Origin: UBA6522 sp965205045
Lineage (GTDB): Bacteria > Pseudomonadota > Gammaproteobacteria > Steroidobacterales > Rariloculaceae
NCBI GenBank assembly: GCA_965205045.1
Contig: OZ242031.1
Location: 3,100,001 to 3,164,000, forward strand
Direction of reading: 5' to 3'
Length of the DNA: 64,000 nucleotides
This document shows, one piece after another, positions 16,261-25,446 of the stretch. A program made the translations under genes and the position numbers. The notes under the pieces are model-generated. The model worked only from the letters and a program-made list of their open reading frames with translations, had not been told where the DNA came from and made no database searches. Position 1 is the stretch's first letter, and the number at the start of each line of letters is the position of its first letter.

Positions 16261-16952
16261 CCGCCTCCAGCTTTCAGTCCCTGGAAAAGGCCATTGCCGA
16301 CGAGCACTTCCCGGAGGTGGATCTCGCGTTACGCCGCGGGCGGCACGTCGGGCGCGACGACGGCGCTGCTTATGACTACCTTGTCGATGCCCTCGACTAT
16401 CTTGAGCCCTTCTATCGCCGGTTCGGCTGTGAACTGGTTCAGCGGGCGGATGGATATTTTTATCTTCTGCCCTCCGGGGATCGACTCGGTCGGAGCCAGC
16501 TATCTGCTGGCGAAATGCTCGTTGGCCAGGTGCTTGCGTTAATGTACCTGGATCCCGCGACCTTGCAGCACGGTGGCATGGTCAAACGCGAGGCGCTTCT
16601 GCAGAGGCTCTCGGGGCTATTGGGGACCGAAACGCTTGTCCGTACGCTCAACCCACGGCGCAAGAAGTTCGACGAACGTATTGCCGCCGAGACCGTTCGC
16701 GCAAAGGTTGCCGGGGCCCTTCGGCGACTCACGGACCTTGGGTTCATCGATTCGGTAGACGACGTGATGCTCCGGCTACGCCCGGCGTTGTTGCGTTTCG
16801 CGGAGCCGGTTCGTGACCTGAGTGATCGGAAGGCTGCGTTGGAGCGGCTGGTCAAGTGCGGTGAAATTGCTCTTGATGACGCTGACGAAGAGAACGGAGA
16901 CGGCGGCAATGGTATCGAGGACGATGACGAGGAGGAGGACGCGGGCGGATGA
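16257..16952 (+). CDS. mukE: MukE-type KITE subunit
   Basis: 231 residues (E. coli MukE is ~234). SLEKAIADEHFPEVDLALRR then GRHVG, EPFYRRFGCELVQRADGYFY and LLPSGDRLGRSQLS align by eye with MukE landmarks, including the LSxxEMLVGQVLALMYLDP helix. Two winged-helix domains are expected. The C-terminus is very acidic (DDADEENGDGGNGIEDDDEE), like MukE's own acidic tail. GTG start overlaps the mukF stop by 4 bases; its own stop overlaps mukB (ATGA). Dimers of MukE bind the kleisin. Confidence 0.85.
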   Translation: MTASSFQSLEKAIADEHFPEVDLALRRGRHVGRDDGAAYDYLVDALDYLEPFYRRFGCELVQRADGYFYLLPSGDRLGRSQLSAGEMLVGQVLALMYLDPATLQHGGMVKREALLQRLSGLLGTETLVRTLNPRRKKFDERIAAETVRAKVAGALRRLTDLGFIDSVDDVMLRLRPALLRFAEPVRDLSDRKAALERLVKCGEIALDDADEENGDGGNGIEDDDEEEDAGG

Positions 16953-19900
16953 GCCGTACACGTGCCCAGGCTGTCGTGCTCGTCAATTGGAAGGGCGTCT
17001 TCTACGAGCGGTATCTCGTCGACCGGCATGTGACTGCACTCGAAGGGGCCAATGGCGCCGGCAAGACAACAGTGATGATTGCGGCTTACCTGGTGCTCCT
17101 TCCGGACATGTCTCGTCTGCGTTTCACGAATCTCGGCGAGACCGGCGCTACCGGAGGGGACAAGGGCATTTGGGGGCGCCTGGGTGAACCTGGCCGGCCT
17201 GCCTATTCGGCCATCGACTTCGTACTCACGTCAGATCATCGGCTCATCGCCGGCGTGCATCTGGAGAGGAAGGGCGAGCCCTCGGTCGAGCCCACGCCTT
17301 TCATCATCTCCGATCTTGATGCAGCGGTTGGCCTGCAGGATGTGCTCTTGTTATCTCAAGGTGACCAACAGGTGGTTCCCGAACTGAACGAGTTGCGCGA
17401 AAACGCCGCTCGCCTCGGTGGGCGCATGCAGGTCTTCCGCACCGCGCGCGACTACTTCGCTACGCTTTTCAATCATGGTGTCACGCCGCTGCGCCTGGGG
17501 ACGAACGAAGAGCGCAACAGGCTCAACGAGATGCTGCGTACCAGTATGACCGGAGGTATCTCGCGTGCGCTCACCTCTGAGCTTCGGTCCTTCCTTCTAA
17601 AGGAAGAGAGCGGACTGGCCGACACCTTGCAGCGAATGAAGGCAAATCTCGATGCGTGCAGGCGCACGCGCACAGAGGTCCAGGAGTCGCAGCGGCTCCA
17701 GCGGGAGATCGGTGGCGTATTCGAGGCCGGGCAGACCATGTTTGCCGCAGCGTTCTTCGCGACCCGCGAGCGTGCCGACGAGCTGCGCCGCCGCGTGGCC
17801 GAAGCGGAGGAAGTACAACGCAAAGCACAGCATAAGCTTGCCGAGACCGAGGAGGAACTTGCCCGCGTCCGCAACGAACTCAGCAACAAGGGAGCTCGCC
17901 AGGAAATACTGGCCAAGGAGGCCAGTGCTGCGGAGGATTGGGTCCGGCGTCTTCAGCAGGCTCTGGAGACCGCCAAGGAAGTCGAATCTCGCCGCGACGA
18001 GCTGTCCGCAGCCGAAGCCGATACGCGGATTGCCGCCAATCAACGCTCGGAGCAAAAGGAAGTTCGAACGGAGTGCCGAGCGACGCGGCGACGCTGCCAA
18101 GGCGACTACAAGCGTGCCGGCGCGGGTCTCGCAGACCTACAGCGCGGATTCGACGAGCTTCATCGCCGTGCGGGCACATACAGGCAAGTGATCCGTTGCA
18201 AGAGTGAGGCAGAGTGGCTACTCGAAGCTGACGAACTAGCCATCGGAGCCATCGCTGGCCGGATAGCGGAAAACAAGGCTCAGCTAGAGCAAGTGGACCG
18301 CTCTCGGCGCGACGCGAAGCAGAGGCTCACCGACGCCGATGCGCACAGACGAGAGCATGCGGATGTGGTTGCAGCGCTGAAACTCATGGTAGACGCGACC
18401 GTCGATCCGGGTTCCGCCTACGAGACCGCCCGCGACCAGCTACGCCGGTTTCGAGACCTGCAGGCTCTGGCCGGGCGCCGAAGCGCAATTGCCGCCGAAC
18501 TCGCCGAGACTCTCAACCTCGCCAGCAGCCAAGCCGAGGCCAGGAAGCACGCTGAAGAATTGAACCTTTCCCTCTCGGCAGAGCGGTCTGCTCGCATTCA
18601 AATCGCAGAGCATCTTGAGCGGGCAGATCAGGAGCGCGAGCGATTGTTGGAACAGGCGCGCGAGGCTCAGATGGTCGTGGTTGACTGCGAGAGAACACTG
18701 GTCACTGGGCGCGCGCAGCAAAAGGAACTAAATGATCGCGAACCGCTCTGGCGCAACCTCGCAACTCGCGCCAAGCATCTGGCGGACGAACTCGAACTTC
18801 CCCTGGCTTCGCCGCCCGAGCTTCAAGCCGCGCGCGATATCGTGACACAGCACGTTGCCCAAGCATCGGCGAGAGAATCCGAGTTCATCGCGAGGCGGGA
18901 GAGCCTGCAAATGGAGGCGCGGGAGCTCCTGGCCGCCGGTGGGCCATTCGATCTCGAACTGCTGCGACTCAAGGATGCCTTGGGTGCCGAGCTTTTGGCC
19001 GAGGCATTCGAGGATGCTTCGCTTGAAGATGCCGCTTTGCTGGAGGCAAGGCTGGGGCCACTGACCCAAGCGCTTGCCGTCGATGACCCGGCAAATGCTG
19101 CCGACCAGATTCATGACCGATCGGAGTCGCTTTCGGATGTGTGGCTCGTAAGCCGTGACGAGGACGCCGCGCAACTCGGTGCCGGAGCGGTTGACCAACG
19201 CTCGGAAGCGACTGACGTAATCGTCTCGGAACAGGGTGCGATCCGCGTCACGCGGATCCCGGCCCACCCTCGCCTGGGCCGCGTGGCGCGCGAGAAGCGG
19301 GCAGCAGAGCTACGTGATGAGGCCGACGCGCTGGACACTCAGATCGAAACCTCGCGGGCGAAGCGACGCCGGTTCGAGCGCTTGGCGGATGATGGGGAAG
19401 CACTGCTTGCTGGTCAGACCGTGTGGCTGGACGGTGATCCGGCACCGGAACTCGCAGCAATCCGTCGTCGGCTGGTGGATATCGAAGAGCAACAACGGAT
19501 CCAGCGCACCGAAGCGGCGCGACTTCGGGAGGCTGCACGTGAGCTTGCACCGCACATCGAGGCGCTGCGCGGTCTGCTCGGTACAGCCATATTGCTCGAT
19601 CCCCCCGACTATGCGCAACGGCGGGACAAACTCGAGCGGGAACAAGATGCAGCCCTGGCGGCGCAGGCTGAGATTCAGCGCTGCGGTGACGTTGCCCGAG
19701 TAGTCGAGGACAGGCTCGACGTGCTGCGGCGAGTGCCGCTTTCGGAGGCGGACGTCGCGAAACTCGAAACCGAGCTGAGCTGGCTCTCGGATGAGCGCGG
19801 ACGCCTGGATGCCGCGATCGAGGCCATGGAATTCGTTGCCGCCAACATCGAGGCACTGGGCTGGGACGACGCTCCAGCGCAACTCGAAGCGAATCGGTCG

Positions 19901-21373
19901 CTGGTTCCCGCACTCAAGGAGCAGTTAAGCAGGGCGGAAAAAACACTGGAGGAGGCCGAGGCAGCGGTCGAGGCCGCAGAGGCGGAATTCGAGCGTGGCA
20001 CTACCAAGTGGCAGAAAGCCGATGGCCGTCGCCTCGCGGCTGTCGAACAACTCGGGGCTGCGGAACGGCGCTTCGCTGAGATGGAGATTCGGGATCCTAC
20101 AGAGGCAGCCGTAGAAACAGCCCGTGAGCAGATGCATCTTCTGAAAAGAGAAGCGAAGACAGTTGCTGCAGAACTCAATGTCCTGAATACCGCCAAGGGG
20201 GGTTGCGATGCAGAGCGCGCGCAAGCGTTACGCGAGCGCGGCGAAGCAGAGGAGAAAGTCGCACACGAACGCCGCGAGGCAGAACCAGCCCTCAAGCGCT
20301 GGAAACGTCTGAGAACGGCTGTGGAGGAACAAAATTTGCTCGCCAGCGTGCTATCACTCGGAAACAGCGAAGTTGGCGAGATCCGCGGCCACGTCAATCT
20401 TGTGCTGGAGGCACACAAGCAGCGGGCGGTGCTCGTCGAACGGCTGCGTGTCGCCCAAGGGGCGCAGGATATGCTCACCAAGGTTGACAAGAGCGCCGCG
20501 AGTTCTGACGTCAGGTTTGCCGACGTCTATCTTGAACTCTGGCTAGCCATTCGTAACTGGTTGCGCCGCCGCCTGCCAGCGCAGGTGGCAGAAGTGGATG
20601 ACCCGCGCGAAGCGCTGCTGCGATTGCGAGACCAACTGACTGGACTTGAAGAGCGTTTCGCGCGACAGGAGGAAGATCTCCGTGGCGCCAGCGAAGATGT
20701 CGCCCGTGGGATTGACGTTCAAATCAGAAAGGCGCGAGGCCAGGTCATCCGCCTCAACCAGAAGCTCGGAAGCGTCAGCTTCGGCAGCATCGAGGGGATC
20801 CGGGTGAAGGTTCAGGCCGTGGAGCGGATGGAGCAGGTGCTTCGGGCGCTGCGGGAAGGCGCTGTGCAGGGATTGCTGTTCCAGGAAAACCTGCCCATCG
20901 AGCAGGCTTTGGACGAGATATTTCGGCGTTACGGCGGCGGGCGCACGGGTGGTCAGCGACTGCTGGATTATCGTGAGTACGTTCACTTGCGGGTGGAGGT
21001 TCGTCGTGCCGCTGGCTCCGACTGGGAGATTGCGAATCCCACCCGTCTCTCCACCGGCGAAGCGATCGGCGTCGGTGCTGCCCTGATGATGGTAGTGCTC
21101 ACCGAGTGGGAACGGGATGCGAACCTGCTGCGCGGGAAGCGGGTGCACGGGTCGCTGCGCTTCTTGTTTCTCGATGAGGCCAACCGCCTCTCCCACGATA
21201 ACCTCGGGGTGCTCTTCGACCTGTGCCAGACGCTCGAACTGCAGCTGCTCATCGCCGCGCCGGAAGTCGCCAGAGCGGGCGGCAACACGACCTATCGTCT
21301 GGTACGACGCGTCGACGCAGACGGGCGCGAAGAGGTGCTCGTCAGCGGGCGGAGAATGAGGACTGAGGCGTGA
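16949..21373 (+). CDS. mukB: MukB-type SMC ATPase
   Basis: 1,474 residues, MukB-sized (1,486 in E. coli) and longer than the JetC/MksB proteins I know. Walker A GANGAGKTT at 33-41 after VVLVNWKGVFYERYLVD; MukB-like DKGIWGRLGEPG and TGGISRALTSELRSFL follow. Long coiled coils at ~230-660 and ~800-1,250 flank a hinge at ~680-760 (LLAEAFEDASLEDAALLEAR, MukB-type). The C-terminal head has the signature LSTGEAIGVGAALMMVV (~1,367) and Walker B LRFLFLDEANRL (~1,405). It is the motor that extrudes DNA loops. 4-base overlaps on both sides couple it to mukE and jetD. Confidence 0.9.
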   Translation: MSRTRAQAVVLVNWKGVFYERYLVDRHVTALEGANGAGKTTVMIAAYLVLLPDMSRLRFTNLGETGATGGDKGIWGRLGEPGRPAYSAIDFVLTSDHRLIAGVHLERKGEPSVEPTPFIISDLDAAVGLQDVLLLSQGDQQVVPELNELRENAARLGGRMQVFRTARDYFATLFNHGVTPLRLGTNEERNRLNEMLRTSMTGGISRALTSELRSFLLKEESGLADTLQRMKANLDACRRTRTEVQESQRLQREIGGVFEAGQTMFAAAFFATRERADELRRRVAEAEEVQRKAQHKLAETEEELARVRNELSNKGARQEILAKEASAAEDWVRRLQQALETAKEVESRRDELSAAEADTRIAANQRSEQKEVRTECRATRRRCQGDYKRAGAGLADLQRGFDELHRRAGTYRQVIRCKSEAEWLLEADELAIGAIAGRIAENKAQLEQVDRSRRDAKQRLTDADAHRREHADVVAALKLMVDATVDPGSAYETARDQLRRFRDLQALAGRRSAIAAELAETLNLASSQAEARKHAEELNLSLSAERSARIQIAEHLERADQERERLLEQAREAQMVVVDCERTLVTGRAQQKELNDREPLWRNLATRAKHLADELELPLASPPELQAARDIVTQHVAQASARESEFIARRESLQMEARELLAAGGPFDLELLRLKDALGAELLAEAFEDASLEDAALLEARLGPLTQALAVDDPANAADQIHDRSESLSDVWLVSRDEDAAQLGAGAVDQRSEATDVIVSEQGAIRVTRIPAHPRLGRVAREKRAAELRDEADALDTQIETSRAKRRRFERLADDGEALLAGQTVWLDGDPAPELAAIRRRLVDIEEQQRIQRTEAARLREAARELAPHIEALRGLLGTAILLDPPDYAQRRDKLEREQDAALAAQAEIQRCGDVARVVEDRLDVLRRVPLSEADVAKLETELSWLSDERGRLDAAIEAMEFVAANIEALGWDDAPAQLEANRSLVPALKEQLSRAEKTLEEAEAAVEAAEAEFERGTTKWQKADGRRLAAVEQLGAAERRFAEMEIRDPTEAAVETAREQMHLLKREAKTVAAELNVLNTAKGGCDAERAQALRERGEAEEKVAHERREAEPALKRWKRLRTAVEEQNLLASVLSLGNSEVGEIRGHVNLVLEAHKQRAVLVERLRVAQGAQDMLTKVDKSAASSDVRFADVYLELWLAIRNWLRRRLPAQVAEVDDPREALLRLRDQLTGLEERFARQEEDLRGASEDVARGIDVQIRKARGQVIRLNQKLGSVSFGSIEGIRVKVQAVERMEQVLRALREGAVQGLLFQENLPIEQALDEIFRRYGGGRTGGQRLLDYREYVHLRVEVRRAAGSDWEIANPTRLSTGEAIGVGAALMMVVLTEWERDANLLRGKRVHGSLRFLFLDEANRLSHDNLGVLFDLCQTLELQLLIAAPEVARAGGNTTYRLVRRVDADGREEVLVSGRRMRTEA

Positions 21374-22389
21374 TCTGGGAGAGTGACAATGCACGCTTGG
21401 CGTTGTTGGAACTGCTCTCGCGTGGCACGCTCAAGCGCAGGCGTGCCCAGGACGAGGTGTACGAAGCCCTCGCGGAGCTTCCCTGGACACGGGCCACCGG
21501 TCGCCGCGACGAGATCGGTGTGGTCGAGGAACGCAGGTCAGAGGTTGCGGACTTGATCAACCGGGCATGGCCGGCGTGGCGTGACGCGCTCGCGGATCTG
21601 GTGGCTGCGGGGCTACCGCCGACGCCCCAAGGCTACGGTCGGCTCCTCGATAGCGAACGCGCCGCCGGCATCCCTGAACTGCCGGATCGAATCAACCGGC
21701 GCACCGCCGCCGCTCTAACGGCCTCGCACTCCAAGGCATCGCTCACGGAAACCCGAAGAGAATCGCTCGGCGAGACCGACCCAACGCATGACGGTTCGAT
21801 ACGACTGCGTCCGCCGACCGGACTATCAGCACGAACGGCAACGGGGGGCGTCGACCTCAGCGGGATAGCTGCGGTGCTTGGTGAGGTGTCGATACCGGAG
21901 CGAGCCTTGCTTGACGGTCTGGTGTTCGAGGGGCGCATTCGCGCCGTACTCCTCGTTGAAAACCTGGGGGCGTGGCGTGACCTGTGCCCGCCGCCGGGCT
22001 GGCTGCTGGCCCACGTGCCGGGTTGGGACACCGCCACAGTCGGTCACTTACTGGATGGCCTCTCCGGCATCCCCATGGTGCACTTTGGCGACGTAGACCC
22101 GAACGGAGTGCGAATCGTGCTGCATTTGCGCAAGCGAGCACCGAATTTGAAGTGGTTTCTTCCGGGATTCTGGTTTGAGCTTGCGGACGTGTGCGGACTC
22201 CAGGCTACGTGGCCCCAAGGCATCGACCTCGACTTCGCCCCGCCCCAGGTTCGTGAACTCGCAGCGCGCGGTCTTTGGCTCGAGCAGGAGCGCATCGTCC
22301 TCGACCCGCGCACGCCGGATGCTCTTGAGGCGGTGCTCGCTGAGGACACTTCTGGGATGCCCTCTTTCGCCGATGCCGATAGACAATAG
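21370..22389 (+). CDS. jetD: JetD/MksG-like Toprim nuclease subunit (DUF3322/DUF2220 type)
   Basis: 339 residues from GTG at 21370, which overlaps the mukB stop. The N-terminal half (LLELLSRGTLKRRRAQDEVY and on) is the arm/winged-helix part; the C-terminal half is a Toprim fold with the metal-binding Glu in RAVLLVENLGAW (~196) and the DxD in VHFGDVDPNGVRI (~240). In Wadjet systems JetD is a topoisomerase VI-like subunit that cuts extruded circular plasmids. Its presence turns this MukBEF-type complex into a likely anti-plasmid system rather than a housekeeping condensin. Confidence 0.8.
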   Translation: MIWESDNARLALLELLSRGTLKRRRAQDEVYEALAELPWTRATGRRDEIGVVEERRSEVADLINRAWPAWRDALADLVAAGLPPTPQGYGRLLDSERAAGIPELPDRINRRTAAALTASHSKASLTETRRESLGETDPTHDGSIRLRPPTGLSARTATGGVDLSGIAAVLGEVSIPERALLDGLVFEGRIRAVLLVENLGAWRDLCPPPGWLLAHVPGWDTATVGHLLDGLSGIPMVHFGDVDPNGVRIVLHLRKRAPNLKWFLPGFWFELADVCGLQATWPQGIDLDFAPPQVRELAARGLWLEQERIVLDPRTPDALEAVLAEDTSGMPSFADADRQ

Positions 22390-22542
22390 GTCAATTGGGG
22401 GGGGTTGACGCCATCCTTAAGCCGCCCATCTCTTGAGCACGACAACCCTTCAAATCGTCGCATTCGAATTCATCCGCGGGGCTACAGACGCGCTTCGCCA
22501 TTGACGATCCGTTGCTTCGGTTCTGGTTTCGATTGGAACAAC

Positions 22543-22833
22543 CTACAGCCACTCGGCTAAATCCTGTTTGCCGATTATTGTCATGATTTCCACGGTCTCG
22601 CCGACAATCCGAAAATAGATGCTGTCTCGCTTCTTGAACACGCAACGCCTGTACCCTTCCCGCAATTCGTCTACCTTGGGATACAGCAGCGGATGGTCCG
22701 CAATTGCTTGAAACTGGTCTATCAGACCGAAAAAATAGGCATCGGCCTGCGCCTCTCCATGATGGCGCACGCCCCACTGGTGGATGCGAACCAAGTCAGC
22801 GTCGGCCTGTTCGCTGAGCTCATATTTCTCCAT
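22543..22833 (-). CDS. parE: ParE-family toxin
   Basis: 96 residues from ATG 22833: YELSEQADADLVRIHQWGVR, GLIDQFQAIADHPLLYPKVD, EGYRRCVFKKRDSIYFRIVG and EIMTIIGKQDLAEWL show the complete ParE/RelE fold. ParE toxins poison DNA gyrase. The start lies 14 bases inside the antitoxin gene, so translation is coupled. The first ~18 codons are duplicated at 25111-25165. Confidence 0.9.
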   Translation of the reverse strand: MEKYELSEQADADLVRIHQWGVRHHGEAQADAYFFGLIDQFQAIADHPLLYPKVDELREGYRRCVFKKRDSIYFRIVGETVEIMTIIGKQDLAEWL

Positions 22834-23065
22834 TGCCGCGCAATGCTTCTTTTGATGCGGCAAGGATTTGCTCAGGGGTACGAGTCGAAAAACCGGATTG
22901 CTCGGCGGCAATCAACCGCGCGCGGATAACCTCGATTTCGCGAACACGGCGTATCAGGTCGTTGACCACTTCGCTGCGGCTGGCGAATTCGCCACTGGCG
23001 ATTTGCCCTTGTATCCATTCGTCGTTGGGTGTCGAAAGCGACAAGCTTGCACGTGTTCCCGCCAT
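22820..23065 (-). CDS. parD: ParD-family antitoxin
   Basis: 81 residues: ASLSLSTPNDEWIQGQIASG, EFASRSEVVNDLIRRVREIE is the ribbon-helix-helix domain; the rest (ARLIAAEQSGFSTRTPEQIL) wraps the toxin. First gene of the parDE pair. A 20-bp inverted repeat at 23095-23114 upstream is the likely operator. Nearly identical to the copy at 25152-25397 (a few substitutions). Confidence 0.9.
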   Translation of the reverse strand: MAGTRASLSLSTPNDEWIQGQIASGEFASRSEVVNDLIRRVREIEVIRARLIAAEQSGFSTRTPEQILAASKEALRGNGEI

Positions 23066-23094
23066 TGCTTATGTCCTCAAAAGGGTGTGCGATT

Positions 23095-23114
23095 GTGATG
23101 CATGATTACATCAC
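23095..23114. promoter_or_regulatory. Operator upstream of parDE, copy 1
   Basis: Inverted repeat with arms GTGATG (23095-23100) and CATCAC (23109-23114) around 8 bases, 29 bases upstream of the parD start. Conserved in the second copy at 25427-25446 although the centre differs, which supports a role in binding the ParD antitoxin. Confidence 0.6.
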
Positions 23115-23148
23115 TTTTGCGTTCTTGTCCAATGCCTTGGTGAAAACG

Positions 23149-23311
23149 CCCTTGGTGTCGCGGTCGGCCATGTCAATGTCGTCGAACTGGTCGACGACGT
23201 TGGCCAGCACCCGAGCCGTGGGCATCATGAAGAGGGCGTCCTGCATGTGATGGGAGTAGGTGGACCTCTCGTCCGAGTCCCCCGGCCGGGCAGCCTTGCG
23301 CTCCGTGCGCA
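23149..23311 (-). pseudogene. Duplicated internal fragment of hsdM with a deletion
   Basis: Minus-strand translation gives SDERSTYSHHMQDALFMMPT, ARVLANVVDQFDDIDMADRD and TKG, matching hsdM at 13,414-13,548 almost base for base. At 23,284 it jumps to sequence matching hsdM 13,694-13,716 (ERKAAR), skipping about 145 bp. It has no start and no methyltransferase motifs. It abuts the duplicated parD segment. Confidence 0.85.
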
Positions 23312-23338
23312 AAGCACGGCGGGCGCCCGACCCCGCGA

Positions 23339-25084
23339 TCAGTCCGGCAACGCGAAGATGAACAGGTTGGTGTCGACGCCGGCCTGTAATTCCTCCGATA
23401 CCAGGCTGTTGAGCTCCCTCAGAGCAAACGAGGATCCGGTACTGACGGCAACATACTGTCTGCCGGCCACCGCGTAGGTCACCGGGTACCCTGAAACCTG
23501 CGCCCCGAGATCCGTCTCCCAAAGTACCTCGCCCGTTGTCAGATCCAGCGCCCTGAATCGGCCGGCCGCATCGCCTCCAAAGAGCAACCCCCCGTCGGTG
23601 ACCATCAGCGAGGCCACACCCGCGGGTTGTTCGTAGATCCAGGAAGTCACACCGGTTTCGGCGGATATGGCGTAAATCGCGCCGACGTTTTCCTCACCGG
23701 GCGTAATCTCGTCAGTGTTTTCGAGTGCGTACAGGTCGTTGGTATCAGGCACTTCCGCCGTGGACCGTGCGCTCATGCAGGTGTTCTGCAGCGGCATGTA
23801 CATCGTATTGGTGGTCGGACTGTAGGCGCCGGTCGGCCAGTTCTTACCGCCGATCAGCGATGGACAAACGAAACGCGTCTGTTCCGCACCGGTGAACAGC
23901 ACATCCTCGGTGCCCCGTACCGCGCCTGTCGCGCCGTCGATGCTCTCGATGACGTTTTGCACCACAGTGGGAGTTGCCCACAAGAATTCGCCCGTCTCAC
24001 GATCGAGCGTATACACGATACCGGTCTTGCCGGGGATGCCGGTGACCACCTTGCGAACTTCGCCGGATTGCAGACCGGGATTGATCCAGCTGACCGCGTC
24101 GGGATTCGGCGCCACCGCCGTATCCACCAGCAACCGCTCGAACGGATGGTCAAGATCCCAGTGATCCACCAGGTGCTGGTAATACCAGACGATTTCTCCG
24201 GTGACGGCGTCGAGCGCCAGCGTGGAATTGTGATACAGGTACTTGTGATCGTTGCCACCCAGCATGAACTTCGGCGCCGGCGCGGTCACCGATGTGCCGA
24301 TGAAGACGCGCTCAAGTACCGGGTCGTAGCTCGGTACCATCCACGTACCCACGTGCCAGCGCTCCTGGTAAGGAACATCTCCCCATGTGTCGCCGCCGGG
24401 CTCGCCCGGGGCCGCAATGGTCCGCGTCCGCCACAGCTCTTTCCCGCTGGAGCCGTCGTGCGCCATGATAATGCAGGCGTCCGGACCGCCCACGGGCAGG
24501 CAACTGCGCCCGGAAATGATCTTCCCATCCGCAATGATCGGGCCCGAAGACTGCAGTCCTCCGACTCGATAATCCATGATCATATGCTCCCAGACCAGTT
24601 CGCCGGTGGCCATGTCGAGCGCGTAGATATAGTCATCGGCACCAGTGTCAATGATCTTGTTCTCGTAGATCGCCAAGTTGCGGTTGGTGTCCGACACGGA
24701 AAAGTACTCGTTCAGGTCGGTCGGCAGGGCGCGGACGTACTCCCAGAAAAACTCACCCGTAGCCGCATCCAGAGCCTGAACGACATCGCCGGGGTTAGGA
24801 AAGAACATTACCCCGTCGTACACCAGCGGCGTGCCTTCCTGCCTGCCCGAATGCAGCGACCGGGACCATACCAGTTCGAGTTCGCCGACATTGTCCGTAT
24901 CGATCTGATCGAGCGGGCTGTGCGCCCAGCTATCGAGCGTGCGGCGCCACATGAGCCAGTCGGCGGGGTCGGGATCCCGCAGCATCGCATCGGTCACGGG
25001 GTCAGCCGAACGCTCTTGAGCAAGCACGGGCTGAACGAAACAGACCGGGAGCAGCAGCGCAGCCAAGCGTATCGGATGGCTCAT
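23339..25084 (-). CDS. PQQ-dependent alcohol dehydrogenase-like quinoprotein, periplasmic
   Basis: 581 residues from ATG 25084, with GAGGA a few bases upstream. Signal peptide MSHPIRLAALLLPVCFVQPV, LA then QERS, cleavage after A23. The eight-bladed propeller has repeated W-motifs (ALDAATGEFFWEYV, ALDMATGELVWEHM, ALDAVTGEIVWYYQ, TLDRETGEFLWATP, ALDLTTGEVLWETD). CLPVGGPDACI holds two Cys; no CxxCH, so electrons must go to a separate cytochrome. Substrate unknown. It has been placed between two copies of the parDE segment, suggesting that it moved here with that duplication. Confidence 0.85.
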   Translation of the reverse strand: MSHPIRLAALLLPVCFVQPVLAQERSADPVTDAMLRDPDPADWLMWRRTLDSWAHSPLDQIDTDNVGELELVWSRSLHSGRQEGTPLVYDGVMFFPNPGDVVQALDAATGEFFWEYVRALPTDLNEYFSVSDTNRNLAIYENKIIDTGADDYIYALDMATGELVWEHMIMDYRVGGLQSSGPIIADGKIISGRSCLPVGGPDACIIMAHDGSSGKELWRTRTIAAPGEPGGDTWGDVPYQERWHVGTWMVPSYDPVLERVFIGTSVTAPAPKFMLGGNDHKYLYHNSTLALDAVTGEIVWYYQHLVDHWDLDHPFERLLVDTAVAPNPDAVSWINPGLQSGEVRKVVTGIPGKTGIVYTLDRETGEFLWATPTVVQNVIESIDGATGAVRGTEDVLFTGAEQTRFVCPSLIGGKNWPTGAYSPTTNTMYMPLQNTCMSARSTAEVPDTNDLYALENTDEITPGEENVGAIYAISAETGVTSWIYEQPAGVASLMVTDGGLLFGGDAAGRFRALDLTTGEVLWETDLGAQVSGYPVTYAVAGRQYVAVSTGSSFALRELNSLVSEELQAGVDTNLFIFALPD

Positions 25085-25110
25085 CGGCTTTTCCTCGAGA
25101 ATCTCAGGTG

Positions 25111-25165
25111 GGTGGATGCGAACCAAGTCAGCGTCGGCCTGTTCGCTGAGTTCATGTTTCTCCAT
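25111..25165 (-). pseudogene. parE remnant, first ~18 codons
   Basis: Reads MEKHELSEQADADLVRIHP, the start of the ParE at 22543-22833, then runs into the leader of the PQQ dehydrogenase gene. The toxin body is missing. It marks the left end of the second copy of the segmental duplication. Confidence 0.8.
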
Positions 25166-25397
25166 TGCCGCGCAATGCTTCTTTTGAGGCGGCAAGGATC
25201 TGCTCGAGGGTACGGGTCGAAAAACCGGATTGCTCGGCGGCAATCAGCCGCGCGCGGATAACCTCGATTTCACGCACGCGGCGTATCAGGTCGTTGACCA
25301 CTTCGCTGCGGCTGGCGAATTCGCCACTGGCGATTTGCCCTTGTATCCATTCGTCGTTTGGTGTCGAAAGCGACAAGCTTGCGCGCGATCCCGCCAT
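25152..25397 (-). CDS. ParD-family antitoxin, second copy without a toxin
   Basis: 81 residues, differing from the ParD at 22820-23065 at only a few positions (for example GSRAS for GTRAS, RTLEQ for RTPEQ, final GET for GEI). The gene is intact with its own operator (25427-25446). As an orphan it could neutralise the ParE 2.3 kb away and drive transcription towards the PQQ dehydrogenase gene immediately downstream. Confidence 0.85.
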   Translation of the reverse strand: MAGSRASLSLSTPNDEWIQGQIASGEFASRSEVVNDLIRRVREIEVIRARLIAAEQSGFSTRTLEQILAASKEALRGNGET

Positions 25398-25426
25398 TGC
25401 TTATGTCCTCAGAAGGGTGTGCGATT

Positions 25427-25446
25427 GTGATGCACAATTACATCAC
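25427..25446. promoter_or_regulatory. Operator upstream of the second parD copy
   Basis: Same arms (GTGATG and CATCAC) and spacing as at 23095-23114, 30 bases before the parD start. Arms are conserved, centre has changed. Confidence 0.6.

Larger units (their letters stand above)
22779..23152. repeat. Segmental duplication, copy 1 (parE start, parD and promoter)
   Basis: This ~374-bp stretch matches 25111-25484 with scattered substitutions (offset 2,332). It covers the beginning of parE, all of parD, the operator and ~40 bases upstream. The two direct copies bracket the hsdM fragment and the PQQ dehydrogenase, so the interval could be lost or amplified by homologous recombination. Confidence 0.85.

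Noticed and set aside
23627..25261. 544-codon plus-strand open frame
   Set aside because: Antisense to the PQQ dehydrogenase, whose propeller motifs and signal peptide are unmistakable.
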